From Candidatus Acetothermia bacterium (lineage in GTDB: Bacteria > Bipolaricaulota > Bipolaricaulia > RBG-16-55-9 > DRXL01), in contig JAPWVB010000006.1 of NCBI GenBank assembly GCA_028275205.1, positions 1-24,597 of the forward strand: a DNA stretch of 24,597 bases, in the 5' to 3' direction. A model generated the notes under the pieces. That model made no database searches, was not told where the DNA came from, and saw only the letters and a program-made list of their open reading frames with translations. A program made the translations under genes and the position numbers. Position 1 is the stretch's first letter. The number at the start of each line of letters is the position of its first letter. Of this stretch, positions 1 to 6,411 are shown piece by piece.

Positions 1-69
1 GCCGCCTGCGGCGGCACGATGCACGTCAAGCGAAGCTTGTCCAGGCGAAGCCTGGTCAAGCCAAGCTTG
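1..69. repeat. Tandem mini-hairpin array inside the phosphatase gene
   Basis: Four short inverted repeats follow each other: 1-6/10-15 (GCCGCC/GGCGGC), 27-31/35-39 (CAAGC/GCTTG, loop GAA), 41-46/50-55 (CCAGGC/GCCTGG, loop GAA) and 57-61/65-69 (CAAGC/GCTTG, loop CAA). The last three have 3-nt loops and are separated by single T residues, giving a period of about 15 bp. The block is read in frame by the minus-strand phosphatase gene, producing a low-complexity Gln-Ala-Ser-Pro-Gly stretch. It may continue beyond the left edge. Confidence 0.65.
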
Positions 70-1230
70 TAGCTTCGCGATGATCTCGGTGACGAGCGCG
101 GGAGCATCGGCAGGCTCGACGCAGCCCTGGGGCTCGCGCCCTTTGAGATTGAGATAGATCTGCCCCACGTTGCCATAAGAATATGCCCGCGTTCTCGGCC
201 AGTCTATGTTCTGCGTCGAGAGAAAGACGCGCCCCAACAGATCGTGCAAATGGCCATGTCGCAAGCTCGCCCCCAGATCGAGCAGTCTCAGGCGCTCCGC
301 CCAGACGTAGAGGTTCTCCGGGGTCAGCCCCGCCCGCCACGCTAATCTCTTTAAAAGCGTCGTCACGTTTCTCTTCAAAACCAAGTAGCCGTGCTCGTAG
401 AGCCAGCAGTTGAGATAGATATTATAAAACAGCGGGCCAAAGCCGTGATCGGAGATCACCAAGAACGTCGTGTCCTCATCGAGTCTTTCGGCGATCTCCC
501 CTATGAAGCGATCGGCGAGCTGATAGATCTCTAAGATAGGATTGCCCTGACAGTCTCCCCCGTGATAGCGCGGGCGTTTTATATTATCTAACAGATGCCA
601 CATCTGATGCTGAACAGAGTCCGTCTCCATGATGTGGACCATGAAGAAGTCCCAGGGTTTGGTCTGTGAGAGATAGAGAGCGATCTCGGCGCGGCGGGCA
701 AGAGATTTCTTTAGATTCTCAAGCCAGGAACGCGCGGCATAGCGGCCGCGCCAGTGCTCCGGCATCACCGGGTACGGCCCTATCTTCGACTCGATCTCGT
801 CTTTGAGTTCCGGGGGAAACGCATAATTGACTCCTGAGGGAGTCAGCAAGTCCGTCAGAATAAAACCGTTGACGGGCCGGGCGGGGTAGCTCACGGGCAC
901 GCCCATCACGCCGACGCGCTTGCCGTGCCGACTGAGATACTCCCACAAGACTTCTCTCTGAATAGACTGGGAGCTGATCGGCACCAGATCGTAGCTGCCG
1001 TCTTTGCGAGTGAGCCAATCGAAGATGCCGTGGCGTCCCGGCTGGACTCCCGTCTGGAAGCTCGTCCAGGCGGCCCCTGTGATCGGGGGCAGGGTGCTCT
1101 CCAAGCGGGCATAGGTCCCGTTTGCTATGAGCTTTTGGAGATGGGGCAGATGCCCCGCTGCCGCCCACGGCTCAATCAGATCGAACGTCGCCCCATCGAG
1201 GGCGATCACGAAAACTTTCGGAGCGTTCAT
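1..1230 (-). CDS. Alkaline phosphatase superfamily hydrolase (type I phosphodiesterase/nucleotide pyrophosphatase-like), 3' end outside window
   Basis: The reading frame opens with MNAPKVFVIALDGATFD at 1230 and stays open to base 1, so about 410 residues are visible and the C-terminus is missing. It shows the metal-binding layout of the alkaline phosphatase/phosphodiesterase superfamily: Asp12 in the LDGATFD strand, a candidate nucleophile Thr56 in TGAAWTSFQTG, an ETDSVQHQMWH segment (Asp and His ligands) and an SDHGFGP motif. Members hydrolyse phosphomonoesters, phosphodiesters or pyrophosphates; the substrate cannot be read from the sequence. The ATG overlaps the GT2 stop (ATGA), so it is translationally coupled and last in the guaA-glycosyltransferase operon, suggesting a role with glycolipids or a cell-surface polymer. 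No signal peptide is seen. Near the window edge the frame runs through a hairpin-rich repeat where homologues usually have a conserved C-terminal segment, so the tail may be altered. Confidence 0.8.
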   Translation of the reverse strand, partial: MNAPKVFVIALDGATFDLIEPWAAAGHLPHLQKLIANGTYARLESTLPPITGAAWTSFQTGVQPGRHGIFDWLTRKDGSYDLVPISSQSIQREVLWEYLSRHGKRVGVMGVPVSYPARPVNGFILTDLLTPSGVNYAFPPELKDEIESKIGPYPVMPEHWRGRYAARSWLENLKKSLARRAEIALYLSQTKPWDFFMVHIMETDSVQHQMWHLLDNIKRPRYHGGDCQGNPILEIYQLADRFIGEIAERLDEDTTFLVISDHGFGPLFYNIYLNCWLYEHGYLVLKRNVTTLLKRLAWRAGLTPENLYVWAERLRLLDLGASLRHGHLHDLLGRVFLSTQNIDWPRTRAYSYGNVGQIYLNLKGREPQGCVEPADAPALVTEIIAKLQAWLDQASPGQASLDVHRAAAGG

Positions 1231-1961
1231 GCCAAATCCTCCAAATCCTCGGTCTCGCGCTTCAAGATCACCGCGCGGATGGCATTACGAAGATAGAAGC
1301 GAATAGTTTTCCACACCCCTAGACGATTATAGCGACGCGCGGAAGCGAACGCTACCAACTGTGGGTCATAGCGGACGCGCCCCAAAGCTTTCAGACGCCT
1401 GACGATCTCGTGATCCTCGAGGGCTTTGAGGGATGTGTTGAACCCGCCCACAGCGATGAACGCCTCGCGCCGCATCGCGAAGTTCGAGCCGATGACGTTA
1501 TGCCACCCCACAAGGCGCCCTAGATGAGTGATCGCATCATTGAGGATGAGATGAAGGAGCTGAGAGAGCCGGTTGGCGAAGTCACGCAAGCGCACTGGGC
1601 CGTAGAGCACCACAAGGTGAGGGTCTTCAGAGAACGCCCGCGCGATGCGGGCCGCCCAGTCGGGAGGATAGATCGCATCAGCGTCAGCAGAAGCGATGAT
1701 CTCCCCGGAGGCGGCCAAGCAGGCCGTCTGCCGCGCCCAGCTCACCCCCTTGCGGTCTTCAGAGACGATCTTGACCGGCCAGGGAGAGGCCTTTGCGAAT
1801 TCTCTCACGATCTCTTCGGTCCTGTCGGTGCACCGATTGAGGCAGACGACGATCTCTAGCTCAAGGGGCCCGGATGTTCCGACTTGTCGCCCAAGAGACT
1901 CTAAACACTGAGCAATATACGACTCTTCGTTGTGGGCGGGGATGGCCACGGAGATCTTCAT
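1227..1961 (-). CDS. Family 2 glycosyltransferase (GT-A fold)
   Basis: This 244-residue protein begins MKISVAIPAHNEESYI, the typical GT2 N-terminal strand. Next come the nucleotide-binding region around SEDRKGVSWARQ, a DxD-type metal/nucleotide-sugar motif Asp93-Ala-Asp95 in SADADAIYPP, and an acceptor-side Glu182-Asp183 in KALEDHEIVRRL where GT2 enzymes place the catalytic base. It is a soluble-looking, single-domain enzyme with a basic C-terminus that could contact the membrane surface. It transfers a sugar from an activated donor; donor and acceptor are not identifiable. Its ATG overlaps the stop of the upstream GT4 gene by 4 bp (ATGA), and its own stop overlaps the next gene the same way, so it is an internal member of a tightly coupled glycosylation operon. 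Confidence 0.85.
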   Translation of the reverse strand: MKISVAIPAHNEESYIAQCLESLGRQVGTSGPLELEIVVCLNRCTDRTEEIVREFAKASPWPVKIVSEDRKGVSWARQTACLAASGEIIASADADAIYPPDWAARIARAFSEDPHLVVLYGPVRLRDFANRLSQLLHLILNDAITHLGRLVGWHNVIGSNFAMRREAFIAVGGFNTSLKALEDHEIVRRLKALGRVRYDPQLVAFASARRYNRLGVWKTIRFYLRNAIRAVILKRETEDLEDLA

Positions 1962-2968
1962 ACGGGCACCGCCAAGAGCTGCTGATAGAGCTCTTTGAGC
2001 TGCTGCCCCACGACGGGGAGGCTGCTCGCTTGAGCGAGTTCACAAGCGGCTTGGGAGAGCCGCTGCCACTCGTGCGGGCTTTGCGCGATCTCTGCAATGA
2101 TCTCCACAAACTCTTCGACGGTCGCGCCGAGGCGAGCGTTGACTCGATCTATCAGCCATCCTCGATATTCAGGGATATCGCGCACGACGAGCGGGCGCCC
2201 CAGAGAGGCCGCCTCCAGCAAGACCATCGGCTGATTCTCCCGAAACGACGGCAAGAACAACAAATCCCCCGCGGAGAACGCCGCAGGGGTATCTTCGACA
2301 AAGCCAGGCAGCTTCACGTTAGGGGGCCTCCTCTCGAGAGCTCTATGCATCTCCGGGTAGAACGTCAGGAGCTTCGGCCAGATCTTGCCGAACCAGACAA
2401 AGTCTATCTGGGGGAGCCTTCGGGCGACCTCGAGAAAATCCAAGACGCCCTTGCGCGGGATGACGTTGCCCGCACAGAAGACCGTAAAATTTTTCAGCCC
2501 AAGACGTTCGCGATAGAGCCGCCGCCCCTCTTCAGTGAAGCGAAACCGCCCACGATCTACAGCGTTGCTCACCACATAGATGGGTCTGGTGATCCCCTGG
2601 GCGAGGAGTTGGTCACGAGCATAGCGAGAACACGTGAAGATCGCATCGCTCGATTCGTAGAAGTAATAGAGATACTTTTCGTAGAGCGGAGCGATAGAAT
2701 TGAAGAGCGTGAAGCTGTCAGCGAAATCGTGAGCCCCGATGCTGTGCGCGTGGACGACCACGGGGATCTTGAGGCGCTTGGCGCGTTTCAGATAGAAGAG
2801 CGACTTTGGCCCAAAGAAGTGTAAGTGAAGGATGTCGTAGTCGGAGTCGGGGTCATCGGTCACGGAGACTCCCACGGCTTGCAGGGCTTTGCGGTGGTGC
2901 TCATAGGCCGTCTTGAATCCCGATTTGGCCACAAGATCGGGAGCCTCCAAATACACACAGACCCTCAT
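1958..2968 (-). CDS. Family 4 glycosyltransferase (GT-B fold), second tandem copy
   Basis: The product has 336 residues and starts MRVCVYLEAPDLVAKSGF. It has the two-Rossmann-domain GT-B pattern: an N-terminal acceptor domain (HLHFFGPKS, HAHSIGAHDF), a linker with SNAVDRGRF, then a C-terminal donor domain with CAGNVIPRKGVLDF and the E-x7-E signature of retaining GT4 enzymes in RENQPMVLLEA. The segment around RKGVLDFLEVARRLP and FVWFG recalls diacylglycerol glucosyltransferases of the LafA type, so glycolipid synthesis is plausible but unproven. A strong ribosome-binding site (AAGGAGG) lies inside the end of the preceding gene, and the start overlaps that gene's stop by 4 bp. It is a tandem paralogue of the upstream GT4 gene, with the same domain plan and a nearly identical 93-bp block. 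Confidence 0.85.
   Translation of the reverse strand: MRVCVYLEAPDLVAKSGFKTAYEHHRKALQAVGVSVTDDPDSDYDILHLHFFGPKSLFYLKRAKRLKIPVVVHAHSIGAHDFADSFTLFNSIAPLYEKYLYYFYESSDAIFTCSRYARDQLLAQGITRPIYVVSNAVDRGRFRFTEEGRRLYRERLGLKNFTVFCAGNVIPRKGVLDFLEVARRLPQIDFVWFGKIWPKLLTFYPEMHRALERRPPNVKLPGFVEDTPAAFSAGDLLFLPSFRENQPMVLLEAASLGRPLVVRDIPEYRGWLIDRVNARLGATVEEFVEIIAEIAQSPHEWQRLSQAACELAQASSLPVVGQQLKELYQQLLAVPV
2408..2500. repeat. Near-identical 93-bp block, copy A (in second GT4 gene)
   Basis: This block matches 3421-3513 at 90 of 93 bases by hand alignment, including third codon positions. It encodes the start of the donor-binding domain (NFTVFCAGNVIPRKGV and following). Past 2500 the match to the paralogue falls off abruptly, so the identity is confined compared with the rest of the gene pair. 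Confidence 0.8.
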
Positions 2969-3981
2969 CGTGCCCTCCTTTCGAGCAGCATCGTATAGAG
3001 CCTTCTGAGAGCGAGGCCGACATGCTCCAGGGAGTTGGCCTCAGCCAAGCGATAGGCTTCTTGAGTGAGGCGCATACACAGCGCCGCGTCACGCGAGACT
3101 CTCACGATCTGCTCGCAGAAGTCATCAATGGTCTTCCCCATGAGACAGTTCTCCCCATTGCGGAACCCTGCCAGGGCGTACTCTGGAAGGTCGCGCATGA
3201 CGATGGGGCGGCGCAACGCCGCGGCCTCAAAGAGCACCAGGCCGTGAGTCTCCCCGTAGGACGGGTAGAACATCAGATCTCCTGCGCAGAACGCCCCAGC
3301 TGCGTCTTCGATAAACCCAGGGAGCTTCACGTTGGGAGGACGCTCATCGAGCGCTTGGTGCATCTCGATATCGAAGGCCAGGATCGGGCTCCAGACATGC
3401 CCAAACCAGACGAAATCAAACTGAGGGAGCCTTCGGGCGACCTCGAGAAAATCCAAGACGCCCTTGCGCGGGATGACGTTGCCCGCGCAAAAGACCGTAA
3501 AATTTTTCAGCCCTAATCTCTTGCGATAGAGAGAGCGGGCTTGCTCATCGAAGCGAAATCTCTCAAGGTCAACGCCGTTGCTGATCACATAGATGGGTTT
3601 GGTGATGCCGTGCGCCTGGAGGAGGCGCTTGGCGTGTTCAGAGGGGGTACAGATCGCATCGCTCAGCTCATAAAAATAGTGCAGATATTTCTCATACAGC
3701 GGGGCGAACGTGTTGGAGAGGGTGAAGCTGTCTTTGAAGTCATACGCACCGATGCTGTGGGCATGAGCGATGACGATCTTGTTGTTCTGTTTAGCCCTCT
3801 TGAGGTAGTAGAGGGAGCGCGGGCCAAACCAATGCAGATGCAAGATATCGAACTCCTCGGAAGGATCGGTGGTCACGGGAATGCCCATCCTCTGGAGCGC
3901 TTGCAGGTGGCGCGCAAACGCCGTGCGGAATCCCGAACGGGCGACGACGTTCTCCGCCTCCAGATAGAGACAGACTCTCAT
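2965..3981 (-). CDS. Family 4 glycosyltransferase (GT-B fold), first tandem copy
   Basis: This product of about 338 residues starts MRVCLYLEAENVVARSGF. I chose the ATG at 3981 because it aligns exactly with the start of the paralogue; an in-frame ATG at 3996 would add five residues (MGIKT) and overlap the guaA end. GT-B features are HLHWFGPRS, HAHSIGAYDF, SNGVDLERF, CAGNVIPRKGVLDF and the E-x7-E motif in GETHGLVLFEA. It should be a retaining glycosyltransferase using a nucleotide sugar; acceptor unknown, with LafA-like lipid glycosylation a possibility. It directly follows guaA (5 bp gap) and its stop overlaps the next GT4 start. The two GT4 copies probably act in succession on one glycan or glycolipid, since both keep their motifs and neither looks degraded. 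Confidence 0.85.
   Translation of the reverse strand: MRVCLYLEAENVVARSGFRTAFARHLQALQRMGIPVTTDPSEEFDILHLHWFGPRSLYYLKRAKQNNKIVIAHAHSIGAYDFKDSFTLSNTFAPLYEKYLHYFYELSDAICTPSEHAKRLLQAHGITKPIYVISNGVDLERFRFDEQARSLYRKRLGLKNFTVFCAGNVIPRKGVLDFLEVARRLPQFDFVWFGHVWSPILAFDIEMHQALDERPPNVKLPGFIEDAAGAFCAGDLMFYPSYGETHGLVLFEAAALRRPIVMRDLPEYALAGFRNGENCLMGKTIDDFCEQIVRVSRDAALCMRLTQEAYRLAEANSLEHVGLALRRLYTMLLERRAR
3421..3513. repeat. Near-identical 93-bp block, copy B (in first GT4 gene)
   Basis: This is the partner of 2408-2500, 1,013 bp away in the same orientation. Only three mismatches are seen across 93 bp. The block covers the conserved donor-domain entry of the GT4 fold. Sequence on the 3514 side diverges immediately. 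Confidence 0.8.
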
Positions 3982-3986
3982 CGTTT

Positions 3987-5528
3987 TTATTCCCATTCGA
4001 TCGTGGCCGGGGGTTTCGACGTGATATCATACACCACCCGGGTGACCCCTGGAACTTCGTTGGTGATCCGGCTCGAAATTCGCTCTAAGGTCTCATAGGG
4101 GAGATGGAACCAATCGGCGGTCATGCCGTCGCGGCTGTCCACAGCGCGCACGGCGACGACATGCCCGTAAGCCCGTCCATCCCCCAAGACGGCGACGCTC
4201 CGCACGGGCAGCAGCACCGCGAAGTACTGCCAGACCGCACGAGCCAGCCCCGCTTGTTGAATCTCCTCGCGCACGATCGCATCTACTCTCTGAAGGAGCT
4301 GCACTCTTTCGGGAGTGACTTCCCCAAGAATTCTTACGGCCAGGCCCGGCCCAGGGAAGGGCTGCTCCCAGATGACCTCCTCGGGAATCCCCAAGCGCAG
4401 CCCGATCTGGCGCACCTCGTCTTTGAAGAAATTTCGTAACGGCTCGATGATCCGAAACGGCACGTCCTTGGGAAGCCCACCGACGTTATGATGGCTCTTG
4501 ATGCGATCGGCGCCGCGCGCGCCAGCACTCTCGATCACATCTGAATAGATCGTCCCTTGGACGAGCACGTCAATGCCCCCGACTTCTCGAGAGAGCTTTT
4601 GCGCTTCTTCGTAGAAGACTTTGATAAATTCTGCCCCGATCCGTTGGCGCTTCTCTTCGGGATCGGTGACGCCGCGCAGGGCCGCAAAGAATCGTGAATG
4701 AGCGTCTATGACCCGCAACCGCAAGCCCAGCTTCTCAAAGACAGTTTTGGTGCGCTCTGCTTCCCCAAGGCGCAGCAGCCCCGTGTCAATGAAGATGGGA
4801 ATCAATCGCTCCCCGATAGCCCGATGGACGAGCACAGCGGCAGTACTGCTATCAACGCCGCCGGAGACCCCGATGAGCACGTGGCGGGCGTCTGCAAGCT
4901 CTTTCTTAAGCTGTTCGATGAGCTGTTGGACTTGGTCGGCTGGGCTCCAGCGCGGGGAGATTTTACAGACTTTCACGAGAAAGTTCTTCAGGATCTCTGA
5001 GCCCTTAGGGGTGTGAGCGACTTCGGGGTGAAACTGAATCCCGTACAAAAGCCCGTCGCGGCTCTTCATCGCCGCGTGAGCGACGGTAGGGGTCCTGGCA
5101 AGACAGACAAAATCTTTTGGCAGGGTGAGGACACAATCGCCGTGGCTCATCCAGACATCTTCGGTGGGATTAAGGCCCTCAAAGAGCGTATCTGTCTGAA
5201 GGATCTGCAGGGTGCTGGGGCCATACTCCTGCTGCTCGCCGCGGACTACTTGGCCGCCCAGATCATGGGCCATCAGTTGCATCCCATAGCAGATCCCCAA
5301 GATCGGGATCTTCAGCTCATAGATGCGTCTATCTAAACGAGGAGCGTCAGGAGCATAGACGCTTGCTGGTCCCCCAGAGAGTATCAGTCCCCGTGGGGCG
5401 ATTCGGCGAATCTCTTCGGCAGAGATGTCCCACGGGACGATCTCGGCATAGACCCCCAGCTCGCGCACCGCTTTGGCAATGAGCTTCGTATACTGCGAGC
5501 CAAAATCGAGAATGAGCACAGTGTCCAT
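3987..5528 (-). CDS. guaA: GMP synthase (glutamine-hydrolysing)
   Basis: GuaA converts XMP, ATP and glutamine to GMP, the last step of guanine nucleotide synthesis, in the cytoplasm. The 513-residue product has the usual length. The N-terminal class I glutamine amidotransferase domain has nucleophile Cys80 in GICYGMQ and the His167/Glu169 pair in QFHPEV. The ATP-pyrophosphatase domain carries the P-loop SGGVDSS at residues 222-228, and the C-terminal dimerisation domain ends TIEWE, the family's conserved terminus. The gene is intact. It leads a minus-strand unit with the glycosyltransferases; the link is probably transcriptional rather than biochemical. A candidate promoter lies directly upstream and there is no Shine-Dalgarno sequence before the ATG. 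Confidence 0.98.
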   Translation of the reverse strand: MDTVLILDFGSQYTKLIAKAVRELGVYAEIVPWDISAEEIRRIAPRGLILSGGPASVYAPDAPRLDRRIYELKIPILGICYGMQLMAHDLGGQVVRGEQQEYGPSTLQILQTDTLFEGLNPTEDVWMSHGDCVLTLPKDFVCLARTPTVAHAAMKSRDGLLYGIQFHPEVAHTPKGSEILKNFLVKVCKISPRWSPADQVQQLIEQLKKELADARHVLIGVSGGVDSSTAAVLVHRAIGERLIPIFIDTGLLRLGEAERTKTVFEKLGLRLRVIDAHSRFFAALRGVTDPEEKRQRIGAEFIKVFYEEAQKLSREVGGIDVLVQGTIYSDVIESAGARGADRIKSHHNVGGLPKDVPFRIIEPLRNFFKDEVRQIGLRLGIPEEVIWEQPFPGPGLAVRILGEVTPERVQLLQRVDAIVREEIQQAGLARAVWQYFAVLLPVRSVAVLGDGRAYGHVVAVRAVDSRDGMTADWFHLPYETLERISSRITNEVPGVTRVVYDITSKPPATIEWE

Positions 5529-5536
5529 AAAGAGCG

Positions 5537-5571
5537 TCTATAGTGTAGCAGAGGGGGCTATTCCCATGCAA
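5537..5571 (-). promoter_or_regulatory. Candidate guaA promoter
   Basis: On the minus strand, TTGCAT (5571-5566) is followed after 18 bp by TACACT (5547-5542), with an alternative -10 TATAGA (5542-5537) overlapping it. The -10 ends only 8 or 13 nt before the guaA ATG, so the mRNA leader would be very short. The -35 match is weak (3/6). Confidence 0.45.
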
Positions 5572-5574
5572 ACG

Positions 5575-6321
5575 CTACGTTGAGAGCGCGCGGTGGAGCT
5601 CAGCCATGACGGGTTGCAGCTCACTGTGGATGACAAGATCCGCGAGGCGATCGTAGGGGGTCTCGTCGCGATTGATGATGACGAGCTGTGCTCCCAGGCT
5701 TTTCGCTTGGGGCACTAGCCCAGCCACGGGATAGACCTCAAGCGACGAGCCTAGCACGATCAACAGATCGCTTTGAGCGACCTCTTCCAAAGCTCGATCG
5801 AAGTCCGGGGTGAGCAGCTCCCCAAAGAGCACGACGTCGGGCTTGAGCAAATTCTTACAGTCATCGCACAGCGGGACGCGATGGCGCTCGACTTTTTCAA
5901 AGATCTCTTGGATCGTATAAGTTCTCTGACACCCGATGCACAACCCGCGCATGTAGTTGCCGTGGACTTCTAAGACGCGTCTTGAGCCGGCTTTTCTGTG
6001 AAGATCGTCAATGTTTTGGGTGATGACACATTTCAGATAGCCCCGTGCTTCTAACTCCGCGAGCACTTTATGAGTGATATTGGGCTGAGCGTCGGCTAAT
6101 TTAGCAAAGCGCTGGCGCCAGAACTCATAGAATTGCTGGGGGTTGCTGCGGAAGCCCCCAATAGAAGCGACTTCGAGAGGGTTATACTGCGCCCACAAGC
6201 CCGTGCCGGGGCTGCGAAAGTCGGGGATGCCCGAATCAGTACTCACCCCAGCCCCCGTGAGGGCGACAGCGTACTGAGCTTCTCGAAGCATCTGGGCAAG
6301 GCGCCCGATTTGCTCTCTCAT
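5575..6321 (-). CDS. cobB: NAD-dependent protein deacylase (SIR2 family sirtuin)
   Basis: Sirtuins remove acyl groups from protein lysines using NAD+, releasing nicotinamide and O-acyl-ADP-ribose. This 248-residue protein has the full catalytic core: the NAD-binding loop GAGVSTDSGIPDFRS (residues 23-37), TQNIDDLHRKAG with Gln102, Asn103 and Asp105, catalytic His120 in LEVHGN, a zinc ribbon with Cys128, Cys131, Cys152 and Cys155, and the GSSLEVYP strand. I see no Tyr/Arg pair typical of CobB-type (class III) desuccinylases, so deacetylation is more likely than desuccinylation; the symbol is used generically. It lies 46 bp upstream of guaA on the same strand and is divergent from trpB. A TATAAT box ends 11 nt before the ATG with no ribosome-binding site, suggesting a near-leaderless mRNA. 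Confidence 0.93.
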   Translation of the reverse strand: MREQIGRLAQMLREAQYAVALTGAGVSTDSGIPDFRSPGTGLWAQYNPLEVASIGGFRSNPQQFYEFWRQRFAKLADAQPNITHKVLAELEARGYLKCVITQNIDDLHRKAGSRRVLEVHGNYMRGLCIGCQRTYTIQEIFEKVERHRVPLCDDCKNLLKPDVVLFGELLTPDFDRALEEVAQSDLLIVLGSSLEVYPVAGLVPQAKSLGAQLVIINRDETPYDRLADLVIHSELQPVMAELHRALST

Positions 6322-6332
6322 AAGCTCACTGT

Positions 6333-6338
6333 ATTATA
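6333..6338 (-). promoter_or_regulatory. -10 box of the sirtuin gene
   Basis: A perfect TATAAT on the minus strand ends 11 nt before the sirtuin ATG at 6321. No convincing -35 hexamer is seen at 16-18 bp. Transcription would start about 5 nt before the ATG. It is divergent from, and interleaved with, the trpB promoter. Confidence 0.5.
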
Positions 6339-6351
6339 CACAAACTCGCCA

Positions 6352-6380
6352 CGACAAGCTCCGCCGGTATCGAGTATAAT
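6352..6380 (+). promoter_or_regulatory. Candidate trpB promoter
   Basis: A perfect TATAAT (6375-6380) is preceded at 17-18 bp by a weak -35 (CGACAA at 6352-6357, or ACGACA one base earlier). The leader to the ATG at 6412 is about 25 nt and contains a purine-rich AGGGTGG ribosome-binding site. It is too short for a trp leader peptide or T-box, and none is visible. Confidence 0.55.
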
Positions 6381-6411
6381 GACAGAACCAAGTCCAGAGT
6401 AGGGTGGAACT

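Noticed and set aside
1874..2824. Open frame of 316 codons on the plus strand opposite the second GT4 gene
   Set aside because: It is antisense to a clear glycosyltransferase, has Arg/Glu/Pro-rich random composition and no ribosome-binding site or family motif. Long antisense frames are expected in this GC-rich sequence.
3982..3996. Longer start for the first GT4 gene at 3996
   Set aside because: The paralogue starts exactly at the equivalent of 3981. The extra residues overlap guaA and have no ribosome-binding site.
3022..4098. Plus-strand open frames opposite the first GT4 gene
   Set aside because: They mirror the frame seen opposite the paralogous GT4 gene because the coding sequences are related. 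They have no independent coding evidence.
6322..6411. Possible trp attenuator, T-box or TRAP site before trpB
   Set aside because: The transcribed leader is only about 25 nt, with no Trp codon run, no terminator hairpin and no T-box sequence.
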